DNA from: Tetrapyrgos nigripes
Lineage: Eukaryota > Basidiomycota > Agaricomycetes > Agaricales > Campanellaceae
NCBI GenBank assembly: GCA_013368315.1
Contig: JAACJM010000295.1
Span: 1 to 64,000, forward strand
DNA: 64,000 bases
Reading direction: 5' to 3'
Numbering within the stretch: the first letter of the stretch is position 1; every line of letters starts with the position of its first letter. The position numbers and the translations under genes are program-made. Positions 21,451-33,647 of this stretch are shown here, piece by piece. Below the pieces are notes generated by a model. That model did not search any database. It saw nothing but the letters and a program-made list of their open reading frames with translations, and had not been told where the DNA came from.

Positions 21451-21999
21451 TCAAGCTCTCTCCCTTTCTAGGTAACCGGCTAGCTCTTCGTGCAAGTCCC
21501 TCAAATTTTCCATCCATCTGAGCCGTTCCTTCTCTTTTCCTCGTATGTGGCCTTCCATACTGCTGAGTTTCGCCCTCTGCTCGTCAGCAATAGACTGTAT
21601 TCGAACGATCTGCTCTTCCAGTTCCGAGATCTCGACATCCTTGTAGGCCACGAGCCATTCATTTCTCCCACAACTTCCTTAAGTTTCTTCGTCAGTTCCT
21701 GTTCCCTCTCCTCCGACTCCTGCAGCTTTCCCTCCTGGTTCCTAACCTTTCCCTCCAACCCTCTAATCTTCTCGTGCAGGTCGGGCACGAACTCTTCCTG
21801 GTACCACACCAGGTCGTCGTGAGTCTGATCCCAAAGTGCCATATGATATTCGACGTTTTCCTTCCCCTTCTCAACCTAGCATTTGTAATCCTCAACCGAC
21901 GCCTGCAGGTGCGTTACCTTGATCTCCAGCAAGTGCTGCTAACTTGTCGTCTGGCTTGCTTCGAAGTTCCTCCGTTTTCCTTTTCTCCTTTGTAGGAAC
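21451..21999 (-). pseudogene. coiled-coil protein fragment, frame-broken
   Basis: Two consecutive frames give a continuous heptad-rich helix: MALWDQTHDDLVWYQEEF, LHEKIRGLEGKVRNQEG, SEEREQELTKKLKEV, then in another frame VEISELEEQIVRIQS and LHEELAGYLERERA. A frameshift lies near 21660. Upstream, the same helix-like frame has a TAG just before VEKGKENVEYH. It looks like a decayed gene or a piece of a longer one. No family is recognised. Confidence 0.4.
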
Positions 22000-22050
22000 C
22001 CTCAACCTAAAGATGAGACGGACACGTAGTCAGCTATGTAATGTAATAGG

Positions 22051-22110
22051 TTACGAGGCCGAATGAAATGAGGCTGAGTTCTTTACACTCCGTCTCTGTG
22101 TGTGGCGGTG
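22051..22110 (+). repeat. dispersed GAGGCCGAATGAAATGAGG repeat, copy 1
   Basis: It begins TTACGAGGCCGAATGAAATG and continues AGGCTGAGTTCTTTACACTC and TGTGTGGC. Related copies are at 31114, 31318, 31903 and 40001 (plus) and at 46471-46530 (minus). Confidence 0.8.
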
Positions 22111-22194
22111 CATATTCATCCCGTCTCCCGTGCTGTTGTTTCCGGTTTCCTCCAAGTCCTTGCCCATATCTGCGGCTCCTGTATTTCTTAACAT

Positions 22195-22390
22195 GACCAA
22201 ACACATCACGGAATTGGGACAAACATTGCCATGCATGGTATATGCTGGCCATGCAAAGACCATCATGGTTTGAAGATGACAGTGGATGGTATGCAGTTGC
22301 CATCAGGGTGCCATGTTATGGAGTACGATGGCAAGCATATACCATCGATGGCGTGGTTTACCATGTTTGTCCCAGTTCCGTGATGCAATG
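22195..22390. repeat. MITE-like inverted repeat
   Basis: CACATCACGGAATTGGGACAAACATTGCCATGC on the left matches the reverse complement of the right end, written forward as ...ACCATGTTTGTCCCAGTTCCGTGATGCA. Internal GGTATATGC motifs are also inverted. Span is about 0.2 kb. No target duplication was resolved. Confidence 0.5.
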
Positions 22391-22439
22391 CTGTTGTCTC
22401 AATATCTTTGTGACCGGTAACAAAAGTTTCCAATCTTAA

Positions 22440-22680
22440 TCTTTCATTTCATTGTCTTTTTTCTTTGTCTTGTTCTTTTTTTATTGCTTTCCTTTCTCTT
22501 TTGCTCTCTTTCATTTTTCATTATCTTTATCTCTCTCGATCTCTCGTCTTCTTCTTCATCACTTGCTTTCTTTTCTTTTTCCTCTCTTCTCTCTCAGAGT
22601 CTCTCTCGATCTCTTGTCTTCTTCATCGCTTGCTTTCTTTTCTTTTTTCCTCTCTTTCCCTCAACAGTTCACATGTTTGC
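22440..22680 (+). repeat. pyrimidine-rich low-complexity tract
   Basis: About 240 bp almost entirely of T and C (TTTCTTTGTCTTG, TCTCTCTCGATCTCTTGTC repeats). The long Phe/Leu/Ser frames here are compositional. Confidence 0.7.
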
Positions 22681-22741
22681 TTATCATCCAGTTTTGGGCC
22701 TCTGCCCCTCATCTGGCTTCTTCCCACTCCAGTAAAGAGAA

Positions 22742-22790
22742 AACCTGTGGCCTTGTACTTGCCACACACAGTGTTGGCCCACATCCCTTT
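22742..22790 (+). repeat. half copy of a GTACTTGCCACGC-type MITE terminus
   Basis: GGCCTTGTACTTGCCACACACAGTGTTGGCCCACATCCCTTTCAT matches the arms of the inverted pairs at 34150-34480 and 40738-40982. No opposite arm was found nearby. Confidence 0.55.
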
Positions 22791-23200
22791 CATAGAAACA
22801 AGAAAGACATACCACACTCAGTCCGTATGATGGATGTAAACAGCTGAGGTGGACGCATGGTAATTAAACTATGTACTGTACCATTCGAATCAATTCGCGA
22901 GGGGGTTGTGACTGTGACCTCGTTTCGCGAAACAGAGTCAGTGACCTGGGACACGGCAAAGTTTTGTTGGAGAAATTGAAGATTTTTGGGCAAACATAAA
23001 TGTCAAATTTATGCTCAGCGCCGGAGCTGCTCCATATGCATCAAATCGGTCCCATATGTAGACCCGGGGAGCAAAAATGGCAGTGAAAAATCCGAAATTT
23101 AAGTTCGCACAGAGATCTCTGTAAATATGCAATGCCGCCCAAGGTGTTTAGTACAGTACTATAAGCAGAGATACACGTGATGGAAACTGAGCTCAGTACA

Positions 23201-23653
23201 CTAAGGCATAACACCAACATCCTTGATTAGCTCGGCCTCCAAACAACCTACATCGCGTTCCAAGGTTGTAAGCCTAGACTTCTCCTTCCTCAAATCGGCG
23301 TCTTTCTCTGTGACCTCCCTCAGTTGGCTAACTTCATTCTCCAACAGAACTTCTTGAAATGATTTCAGCGTTGAGTAATGAGAGGATTCTAAGTCGTATT
23401 CAGAGACGACGCTTTCAGCATCGGGGACAACTTGGATGTGGGGAGAGATGGTGGTGTGGGTAGGGTTGCTATCATGATGTACTACATGCAGTTCTTGTCC
23501 CTGTAGAAAGCACAATGTTTGTCTTGAAAGGAAGAAAAAGAATCCAAGAAGGCGTACCAGCGTAATGGACTCAGATTTGTCACTTCTGGACCTACTAGCC
23601 TTCCATTCTCTATGATTGAGGTTCTTCTCAGAAACCATTGACACAGTAGCCAT
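23201..23653 (-). CDS. small coiled-coil hypothetical protein, two exons
   Basis: A TATATATA-like site lies near 23764-23776, and the first ATG after it is at 23653 (MATVSMVSEKNLN). Exon 1 is 23653-23558, a 57-nt GT-AG intron is 23557-23501, and exon 2 is 23500-23201, giving 131 residues. The intron has no stop and is a multiple of three, so retention would give 150 residues. The second half is helical with heptads (SFQEVLLENEVSQLREV, LRKEKSRLTTLERDV, LEAELIKDVG). No family is recognised. The helix resembles in style the broken frame at 21451-21999, but I see no clear identity. Confidence 0.5.
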   Translation of the reverse strand: MATVSMVSEKNLNHREWKASRSRSDKSESITLVRLLGFFFFLSRQTLCFLQGQELHVVHHDSNPTHTTISPHIQVVPDAESVVSEYDLESSHYSTLKSFQEVLLENEVSQLREVTEKDADLRKEKSRLTTLERDVGCLEAELIKDVGVMP

Positions 23654-24407
23654 TTCTCTTTGTGATTGCGAGTCTTCTGAGGGTCTGTTTTTGGGAGTGG
23701 CTTTCGAGTTGATATGCAAAAAAGTAGCGCAGAGAATGTCAGTTGTCTGGGAATCCAGGCGTTGGCTATATATGAGGCTGAGGATGTGTTTCAAGGAGAA
23801 CAAAGAACTTTTGCTAGTCGAGAAGTGAAAGGAAAGACCCATACTGGTCACTTGACAAAAGAAACTTACCGTTCACATTTAATTGTCAACAACGCGGCAA
23901 CGTGCAAATGCCTATTGAAAGAAGTCGCACCAGCATTAGAATAATATAACAGCCTCGCCACAGTACTGTGAGGACTTGTTCTACATGGTAGCGGATATCT
24001 AACACATGGAGTAAATATGCGAAGTTAATGACACACCTTCACTAACAGCCTCAAAGCAGACTGGCTTGACGAGCCACTGTGTTTTATTATCACCATCCAA
24101 CCTATCCTCCGGGTGACCTCCGAGAGTCACAGCGGTCTCTTCAGCAGGTTTCCCTCCAAGAGAGAAATCAACCAGAACCTTAATGTTTCCTGGACCAGTA
24201 ACAGGTAGTAGTGAGCACGTTGTCCAGTGGTTTATCAAATAAACCGACGTACTACCTCTGGGAGTCAAGGTAAAACATAATAGGCAGCGCACACAGTATG
24301 CAGCTTCCCAGTCTTGGAGCAGTAACACGACATAGTCTTGTTGAACCAGACTGACAATACACAGATAGTTGTGTGTATGCAAGGGTGCACACTCCAGGAA
24401 GTTACTG
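23654..24407. other. stretch without a supported gene
   Basis: Upstream region of the coiled-coil gene. Short frames only. Confidence 0.35.
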
Positions 24408-24470
24408 ATAGGGGGTTGGAAAAAAATTTAAGGGCCTTACGCCTCGGACCTACCTACCTACACATGATAT
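24408..24470 (+). repeat. direct repeat flanking the transposase-like gene, copy 1
   Basis: AGGGGGTTGGAAAAAAATTT, then AAGGGCCTTACGCCTCGG and ACCTACCTACCTAC. It matches 30335-30405 in the same orientation. Confidence 0.55.
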
Positions 24471-24516
24471 GTATGATGTCATTTACCTAATATAGTAATG
24501 ACCTTCTGCCAGCTCA

Positions 24517-27500
24517 TCACCCCTTTGATCTCTTTGCTCTCTTACAGTCGCTACAGACCCAGTTATCGCTCCCAAAGTCCTCTCCACGATCCAAGCACCA
24601 TATATAATACTATAAATTAAGGTTAGCTTGAGTATAGGTATGTGAAAGAACTCTGGCACCCATATTGTCTCACATCCCTTTCTTGTACATCTCACCACAG
24701 TCTTTTTATCATTCTTTTCTTTATCAGACACTTCATTTCCGCACTCAGAACATGTGAAATTGACAACGCATTGCCTTCTTCTGCCAGAGTGGTGTGGTGG
24801 ATTTACGTCAGGCTCACTATCGGATACTTGTTCATTGGCATGAGCCGCATGACTGTCATGCTCGCTATCTGGTAGCTACTCATTGGCATGACTGCAACCA
24901 CATTTGTGAGCCATTAATTTTTCAAAAGCAAAGCCAGGATACTCACATATAATCCCCTGAAGTCCTAATACCATTGTACCACAGGTCTGTGGAAAGTCCG
25001 AGCGATTCCAATTCATGCTCAGTGTTTACATCTTCTTCATTCTCAAAAACCATCTCAGCCTTGCTTGACTCACCCTCAGATTCCTCGTTGCTCCCAGCAT
25101 TGGACTCCTCATCATCCACAGTATTATCGAGGTCTGTAGTTCTGTTCCATGAAAAAGCGGTGAGTATATTGTTTTCGCATACTGTATAAAGATACTCACT
25201 GAAGTGCAACATTGGAGTGATGAGCTTCAGATATTACCATGTGAGTTTCTTGTTACTTTCTTGTTTCCTTTCTCTTGTGCTGCTTCTCCCATATAACTTC
25301 CATCTTTTTCTTTTTGAAATCGGTAATTTCCCATAAGGCTCGATACACCGCTACATCTGCAGTCGGATGTGCCATAAGAAAATGCTCTTTCATGTCGTAG
25401 GTCCAGGGAGATGGAGCTGATTTATCCATGCAGAGTGGGCACTTCTTTGGGATGTTGGAGCATGGAGACTTGTCAGTTGACTCAGCGGCAGAAGCATATT
25501 TGATATTCTTCTTCAACTTTCTGAAAACTGGACAACCCCTAGATGCTGACTTGTCAATTTGGAAGCCAGAATTTGCTCCTTTCCCCTTCTTCAAGTAGAA
25601 TTGACATGTGCCATCAGTGGAGAGGCAAAGGCCGCAAACACTCTTGTATTTGACCAGGTCAGTATCATAAAGCCTGAGGATTGACGTTGCGTTGTTGTAG
25701 TCGAGTGGCACTGCTGGGAAACATCGAGGGCAGCAGTCTTCATCAAGATCTTGGTCAGCAAGGAAACATAGTCTTCCTGCGATAAATATATGTAAGTTGG
25801 TTGTATCATTTTCTTTAAAGCCATACATAGACTTACCCTTAAATTTGTAGGGAAAACATGTTAGTGTCTCCTTTGTCTTCGGAAGCGAACATGCGTCATT
25901 GAGAGTCAAGGTATCCACCAATGTGGCAGTCAGTGCGGTGAGTACACTGGTTTCAAACAGATAGAAAGGTGGCTTGCCGAGAATGTCTGGGATGACTGCT
26001 GTAGGGTTGACTGGGATTACAAGCCGACCGTGTACTTTGAATGAGGTATGGACTGACTTTTGTGACTGCCAGTCATGCTTGAGAGTGGCATCATCCTCAG
26101 TGGTTGCCGGAACAAGCTCCAGAAGCTGGAATGTGACATAGACATTGTTTTCGGTGAGCATATCCGCAGCAATGTGTTCGGTTGACTGCCTGCCTGCATC
26201 TATTTGTAGGACTTCTCCAAAGCAGAGGAAGATGTGATCCAGGCATTTGAGCAACAAGACGATAGGATCAGATACTACAAGTGACGAGGTGCCAGTCGCA
26301 GAGTCGTTGCTGAGTACTGAGGAAAAGAATATATCAGTTGGATTGTATTGAGAGACTCCTTGGTAATGCTTCAGGCGATCAGTGGAGGTAGAGTTCTTGT
26401 ATGCATGAAGCCTCGATGATAGTAAACTTGCTTTGTTGATTTGTTTGCCACCAGCTTTTAGTGTAACAAATGTATCAGATTTCCTATCAGACACTTCTGG
26501 TGGCGGCAGGTCAGTGTACAAAGTGTCCTCCATCTCCATGCTAAAGCCAGCCCCAAGAACTTGGTTGGTGTGAGAAGAGGCATCGTTGTTGTCAACGAGA
26601 TGATTTGGGTCTGGATTTGAGATGATGTCCTCCTCAATATCCTCCAGATCCAGTGGCTGTGTGAACAACAGCTTGGCAAATGGTGCAAAGATATCCATGG
26701 CAGAGTCATCATCCAATGTGGTGAAGTCATTTAGATGGGCTCTGACAGTTTCGTCCCAGGGTAACTCTTTTTCCAGCATCTGAAAACCCTTTGTCCATGC
26801 AGTTGATATATTGACTAGTTTGACCTGTGTATTGCCTCTCCATGTTGAAGGACTAACGTGGTCTGCGTCACTCTCTAATGTAACCTTGTTGCCCTCTCGG
26901 TCAACGAATGATAAGTGCAGACAGCGAGGGCTGTGATCCCATTGTGGATATTGTGCAAGGATACTTGCAACCTCTGTCGTTCCCGTCCCACACTCACTAA
27001 GCTGCAGGAGATCTGCACCAGAATCATTCCCAACCATAGTGCGAATTATTCCAAAAAGAGCCTCCAACCTATCAGTGCCCAAGAGAATGATATAGAACAT
27101 GGATTCCAGATTGTCAACTTTTGCCCATGTGAAGCAGAAAAACACGTTTTTGATCATGATCATAATGTCGCCATACAATAGTGAAGGAAGGAAATCATTT
27201 CTCGCTGCTCTGAAGAGAAGGAGACCTAGGTGTGATGCGAGACTAAGTTGCTGCAATTGCTCGGAAAGGGATAGGTCGACGCAGATGTATGGGAAGAGAA
27301 GTGATTTCAGAAATATACTGAGGATATTGAGCCCGGTACATGCATTCTTGTATCCAGGGATGGATTTATTGGGAGCTGGAGGCAAGGACTATATGTCCTG
27401 AAGAAGCAGATATGCTAGGACTACATCTTGCTTGTTGTTGGGGTGGAATATGGATTGGATATGCTGATCTGAATGACCTGCATCTTGGAGATGTTTTTTT

Positions 27501-29957
27501 ATGATTTCAGATGACAGGACTTGATCAAATATGACTGTGCCCTTCGAAATGAGTTGGTTCCTGAGCCTTTTGAAGACATGTCAGTAATCCTTGTCTGCAG
27601 TGAGCTAGAGAGGACCAACTAAAAGGTTCATGAAACGGAGACAGTGAAGCAGGGGATATATTGGTGAAGTTGACGGTAAAATTTCTTTCATTGTTAATGA
27701 GACCAAGGATTTGCCTTGACGTGTTTCGCCATCTGAGATGCGTGATGCTGAGTTTTGTCAGTCTGGCAATTACAGCCTGGATAACAAGAGCAATGAGCTC
27801 AGCATGCCTCAGTGCTGCTTCTCGTTTACATGTCCCAGAAATCAGGACAGGACAGGCACTGTAGATTCGTTTGTCACCACTGAGAATGCCCACTGCAGCA
27901 ATGGTAGCCTACTCAAAACAAAATTAAGATAGAGTTACCATGAGAATGGGAAGACCGACTTGCCTCGCTCGCATAATGCACTCTTGGCTCTTTTCCTTCC
28001 TCCACTGGGTGCAAGTCATTCACAAGCACATCAACATCATCCTCTGAGGCAAATTCCACCCCTTCTCCATGCTCTCGGCAAGGTCCCAGGATGTAGTTTG
28101 TCTTAGAGTCCCAACGAAGTCGTTTTTCAACAGCTATCTTGTCAAACATCACCACCACATGCCAATGTTTTATCACATCCTCACCCTTCTTCAACAACTC
28201 GCTGAATTGACCAGAAAACAATGACTCCACGTAATTTCTGTGGTAGTGGGGAATGCAGGTGAAGCAATGAGAGGTGGAATGGTACTGTGTTTTCATAGAG
28301 TGGTCATACTTGGAAGGCCTAGCATCTGGTGAGCCATTGATGCAACTCGAACCCCTGCAAGCCTCCATAACAGCAGCCCCTTCATTATCTGCTCCTCTAC
28401 ATATGATCTTGGCTTATACGCTCCCCTCGCAGCTTCTTCATACAGTGCTAGGATGGCTTGGGGACTCCTTCCGTTTTTCAGGCCAATTTGCAGTATTTGG
28501 TCTGCATTTTGTGCCTTCCCACTCGCAAAAGCAAGAAGCAGCCTCTTTTGTACATCAATTCTCTCTGTCACCACTCGAATCTTTCTGCTATTATTCAGCT
28601 TTCCAAGACGTAGTCTGTTAACCTGGCGGTCTTTTCTCCACACAATCTCTATTATTCCCACCATTCCATGATATGCCAAGGGTGTATTCTCGTGCACGCC
28701 TTCCTTCATCCACCGCAAAATATTTAACAATGCTGTGTTTTCCCCCAAACCACAACATCTATCACATAATGCTCCATTTCTTGTTTGCAAGTGATGACAC
28801 CCTTAAGCGCAGAATGACATCATTTGATTGTCCTCATCGATTGCTGGTGGCTGCCACTGAAGAGGTTTTGTTCTGTGAAGTTTCCATGGATAATCATCGA
28901 TGGATCCAGCCCAGGTTCTAGACTAACAACATAGCCAGGACAGTCACTACAAGGTATGTCAATGACAGGTGACTCTGTGGTAGCAGAACTAATCTGAGCG
29001 TCAGGGTTTATGGCAAACTCAGCAGAGTCGACGTCAATTTCTATGCCAGACTCCGCAAAGCTGTCAACGGCATCAACATCTATGATGAAGCTGATGGGAG
29101 TGCAGGAACAATGAGGTGTGGCAAAGCTGATTGATGTAGGAGTGTTATCTTGGTTGGCAACTGTGTCATTGGGGTACCTAACCATAAGTGAGTATCGTTG
29201 GACAATGCAAATTTGAACTAGTACTCACAGTTTGGTAACAGCTTCCGCTAATCTTGAGAGACAGGCATCAAGCAGAGCAACGTTCATGCTTTTGTGGCAT
29301 ACAACATAGTCTGCAAAACAGCAAAAGGCAAGTATATCCTTTTTCCCTCCTCTAATCATTTCCTCTATCTGACTGTCACTCTTTCCCTGGAACACTTCGT
29401 GTAGTAGAGGATTAACAACTTCCTCAAATAACTCATCACCAGTTTCAGCATGACCAGCTAAGATTATTGCAGGGTCCACTGTAAATCTGTTGAGGTCTGT
29501 ATTGGTGGGAACAGTGTTGGGTATGCGTTGAGAAAGTCTCTCAAGGGCAGCAATAGACTTGGCAAAGGGAGTGGTGGCAGGAATAGGGGTGGATGTAGTG
29601 GAAGAGGGTTCTCCACTGGATGTAGAGGTGGTCATAGGAGGTAGCTTGATGGCTTTGGGAGCAGAAGCCTGTGATGGTACCAGTGGTGCTTTAGGTCATA
29701 GAAATGCATCTAATAGCCTTTTTTGTGAATGTCAGTAGGCTTTTCCAGTGTCTATACATGTTTGCTTCTGCCAGTGGCACTTCTTGAAGTTGGTAAGGCC
29801 TCCCGTGCCAACAGCAATGTCTTTATGACAGTCTGGACAGCAGGCTTTGCAATTTGAGTCAATGGTAAGGGCATCCTATTAGTCAAGTTAAGTTATGTTA
29901 TTCAATAACACTCGAAGCACTTACTGGGAGCAGAATATCACAGTCTTGGGCATCCAT
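24517..29957 (-). pseudogene. transposase-like multi-exon gene with N- and C-terminal zinc fingers
   Basis: The proposed start at 29957 (MDAQDCDILLP) splices in phase to DALTIDSNCKACCPDCHKD, which begins a BED-like zinc motif (CPDCHKD ... KKCHWQKQTC). Later blocks: CDRCCGLGENTALLNILRW, a helical region with LYEEAARGAYKPRSYVEEQ and LGLPSMTTLR, then VVMFDKIAVEKRLRWD and ILGPCREHGEG (candidate first catalytic Asp), SACPVLISGTCKREA, and SDGETRQGKSLVSLT (candidate second acidic site). Then DRLEALFGIIRTMVGND (candidate Glu region, like the LExxFGxxR motif of P-element/THAP9-type transposases), a C2H2-like CPLC...H...H, and a C-terminal Cys finger (FTCSECGNEVS, VRCTRKGCETIW, NWVCSDCKR). In-frame stops interrupt it (AY*HSQK, FL*PKAP, VGPL*LT, DY*HVFKR, QDI*SLP) along with frame changes. 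Assignment to the P superfamily is inference. Confidence 0.7.
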
Positions 29958-30334
29958 AGAATGACACTGGATACAAAGAGAGAAGAAGTTGCGAGGAGTA
30001 ACTCGGAACTGCAGAGACTTTTAGAATTTGCAAAACCTGCAGAGAAATTCCCATGCCTTACCCATGTAGAGATTTGGTCCTGCTGGACAAATCTCTTTAA
30101 AACTTGCATAGAACGACTCTATTTTACTCATTTTTCTGTAAAAAAATTATCGCCAAGTCCCGAAGATGGGTGGTGAATTAAGTAACTCGCACAGAGGCTG
30201 ATTTGGTTGTGGTCATGTGGCGCAGCTTGTCTTTCACGTGGCATTTTGGTTGTGTTCTCAAGTGAATTGTGACTCTGGCATCTCAGAAACATGTAAACTA
30301 AACTTGTATTTAGTGTTTCCAAGGTCATTTCTCA

Positions 30335-30405
30335 GTCATTCCCTAAGGGGGTCAAAAAAAATTTTTTAAGGCCCTCGAAGCCTGAACCTACCTACCTACC
30401 CCATG
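30335..30405 (+). repeat. direct repeat flanking the transposase-like gene, copy 2
   Basis: AGGGGGTCAAAAAAAATTTT, then AAGGCCCTCGAAGCCTGA and ACCTACCTACCTACC. Same orientation as 24408-24470, with the transposase-like gene between them. Confidence 0.55.
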
Positions 30406-32509
30406 TCCAGAATTCTCCGGTCCGGACACCCTTGTGTGTACGTAGTCTGGTTATTTGTCATAGGGACGAGCCGCGCCAGGATTTTGCTGAGATAAGCTAG
30501 ATATTTCCTGCGGTCTCTTTCCACAAATCCGAATATTATTGCTCTACTACTAGTGCTTTAAACTAGATAGATGATAGTAGTAGACTAATAGCTAGTACAT
30601 TGGAAATTTTGGAAGTGAGGTGTGGCCGAAGTCTTGAGGTTTAGGTGCTGAAAGCGCCAAGTGGCACTACCTGGCATTTATCCGGCACAATTACATGTAA
30701 GCGTAACCGGTCGGCACAAATGAGCCTCTCTATGGCAAAATTTTCTTCTATTTTTCTCATACGATGAAGATAACAGATTTATAATGCTATCTTCCAGCTC
30801 TACAGCATATTGAGAGGTGCAATTCTACAGTCTAATGACCAACCAAAATCACTAAACACGACGTCTTATTCCTGAAAGTTTTTGTTGAGGGATTGTTAAT
30901 GATGGAACCAACCCAACCTGGAGCTACAACGCTTCTCAATGATGTTTAGAGCACCTGCGACTTCAAATAATAAAACAAACAAACAGCAAAGTCAGATTTT
31001 GGGTCAAGAAAGTGAAAAGAACAGAAGACGCACTCGAGTTATTGTTTGTGGTGTCGTGGTGCTCGGCCTTGTTAGGGCAGGCTTTCTGGATCTGGCGTTT
31101 GCTGAACACTAGAATTATGAGGCCGAATGAAATGAGGTTGAGTTTATTACACTCAACTTCTGCTTGTGGCTATGCTTAAACAGGTTTGGACTGGAGTGAT
31201 CTGTGGGGCTGTGTTTCTAGCTTTGTCCTGGTGTGATCCGACAGAAAGAAATATTAGTTCCGACACAACAGGCGGCCGCGCCTACTGCCGGCAAATTCCG
31301 TTCGCACCACGTGATGTATTATGAGGCCGAATAAAATGAGGAAAGGGTTCATGATGAATCATGAAGGTTAATAAATGACATTAGGATGAAAGAAAAGGGC
31401 TACTACGACATTTCAGTAGATTAAGTACTACAAAGGCTGTAGTAGGGTAACGGTAAAAACCTGCGGGGGAAAACCACTTTGGGAGAAAGCCCCTCACCAG
31501 GAAAAGTTTGCCACTACTCGGGAGAGAATGTGAACTGAGGGTGGGAATGGGAGGGTGAGCGAAAAATTTCTCGAGTGAACGGCAAGTGAACAAGAGGAAT
31601 AAACTAAGGGGAAAGAACAGAAAGGGAAAGTATATATAAGGTGAATGATGGAAATATGAAAAAAGATGAAGCATGTGGGGAAGGGTGTAAGAGGAATGTT
31701 TGAGGAGGATGTTTGGAAGGATGTAGGAGATTAGCAATTTCACCGAATTGTGATCGGATCACAAACTGCTAGTAAGGAGGGTTTGATCTTGATGAGATGT
31801 GCAAACCAAGATGGAGGATAGGAAAGGATAAGGAGTGGAGGAAGTGAGAATGCGAGACTCTGTGAAGCACTCGCAATTAGACTATATTAAAGTAAACATT
31901 AACCACGAATAAAATGAGGACGAGTTTTCTACATTCAGTTTCTGCGTGTGGGCCGTGGCTACTATTCGTGACCTAGAAGTGACATGGGCCCTAGAAGTGG
32001 AAGATTCCGAAGAAATCTGTCCATATCTTTGTTCCTCCCTCATCTCCCTTCATAAAAATTGAATAATAGATACTTCCACATATTACCTACATTTATATGT
32101 AACCAGATTTACTAGGTTTGCACTGAGACGTTTGCCATGGGCTGAAAACAACAAACAAAGTGCATTTCCGCGAGCGTGACAGAAGTGAAAGGCCTTCGCA
32201 TAAGCTATCCCGTCAAAAAATTTTGGGAAACTTAATATGGTATTCCCTATGACTGATTTTATTTGTATCCAGCCTTGTCCCGGGCCAAAATTTAGGTGTT
32301 GTGCCTTTTACGCAGCAAACAAGGTGGAAGTGATAGAAAAGTTGCTTCAAACTCCGCTCGGCTCCTGCTTTTTTGAATAGCGGCGCAACTTATGCGTCAG
32401 TCCCCGACTCCGTTTGAAGTAGCGCTAATACAGAACAGAAAAGAACAATACTATTGGTATACTATTGGTACAAGTAGCGCTAAAACTTTTGTACAGAACA
32501 ACGTTGAAA
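30406..32509. other. gene-free stretch with three copies of the GAGGCCGAATGAAATGAGG repeat
   Basis: Copies lie at 31114-31170, 31318-31345 (truncated) and 31903-31960, all on the plus strand. A short palindrome TCCAGAATTCTCCGGTCCGGAC lies near 30406. A purine-rich run lies near 31540-31740; the frame on its minus strand is compositional. Confidence 0.5.
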
Positions 32510-33647
32510 TCATTTCGTCTTTGCTGACCCACTGGTATTCCTCCCGGTCCGTCGTTTGGGAGCAGGAGGGTCAGTTGATTTATCTTCGGAAGGCGAAGCG
32601 CTCGTCGATGGAAGCTGTTCATCATCAGTTGGACCAGAGCCAGTGGCTGTAGCTGCGTTGGTTCGCTTGGAAGGAGAAGCCGGAATGGGCGGCAGAATGA
32701 TGGCAGAAAGAACATCGGGATCCGGGGAAAGAAGATTTTTGAAAAACTCATTGTAAAAGAGCTCAAGAGCGTCATGAGTTTCAGGCAAAATAAACAGATC
32801 GGTAAGGATTGCTTGGCCATTGTGAGAGTCAGGAAATTTGTATCTGTATGATTTGAGCACAAAACTCGCCGGTGAGTAGTGGAATAGACAGTTCACTCAC
32901 AGATTGCAGTAAAATCTCACAGCTACCTTTTTGCCAACGCTAAGCCTAGCCTAGCTTTATAGTCCGAAGGGTGGATTTTGTTACCCAAACCATCGAAAAA
33001 GTTTGGAACCTTGACTCAGATCGGAAGGAGAACAAAGTTTTTGGCCGCGTTCTCGAATTTGCCTTCGTCATCAGGCATTTGCAACAGATACCAACGACCG
33101 TCAGCTGGAACATCACTTAAAGAGCTTGACTTGTGTTGAAACCAACGGTCCGAATACAATATACAATCATGTCATTTTTCATTATAGAGGCAACTGGAAT
33201 TGAAATTGCGAGTTCAGCCAAATATTGACATGATTGAGAGTCGAAAGAATGAGATATGACATCGACAGCGGAAGGAGTCATCAGCCAATGTTTGAAGCCT
33301 CTCACGACACCAGACTGAACCATCGAATATAAAACCTTTTCGCCAAACAGACGACAAAAGCCCTTACCAAAAGCGCGGTCCATTATTTGACACTTTACTT
33401 CATATTCGTGAGCAAACAAGGAAGCTGTAGACGAATTCTCTGAATAAACTAGCTTTTCGGCAATAAGATTGGCTATAAAACGAGCTCTCAATATTTTAGA
33501 TTGCTTGTTAGGTGCTGTATGGTCAACATGCTGGTGGATATGCAATAGGTCGATAGCGGACAAACGTTGCAAAGACTCTGACAATGTTGGGGCAAGGAAT
33601 AATGGGCACGCGCTGGCAGCAAGACCGAGACATTGAGAGAGAGACAT
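32510..33647 (-). pseudogene. hypothetical protein with one intron and one in-frame TGA
   Basis: It starts MSLSQCLGLAASACPLFLAP at 33647 and runs to IRTVGFNTSQAL, after which the frame changes. It continues DVPADGRWYLLQMPDDEGKF, FVLLPI*VKVPNFFDGLGN and KARLGLALAK. An intron GTGAGTGAAC...ATACAG joins to YKFPDSHNGQAILTDLFILP. The last part is Ser/Pro/Lys-rich (SPSKRTN ... PKRRTGRNTSGSAKTK), possibly a basic nuclear tail. I do not recognise the family. The stop in VLLPI*VKVPN and one frame change after SQAL suggest decay. Confidence 0.5.

Noticed and set aside
22452..22847. Overlapping Phe/Leu/Ser-rich frames
   Set aside because: They are shadows of a pyrimidine tract in three frames.
31381..31743. 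Hydrophobic 120-codon frame on the minus strand
   Set aside because: It comes from a purine-rich (plus strand) run; composition alone gives Phe/Leu/Ser/Pro.
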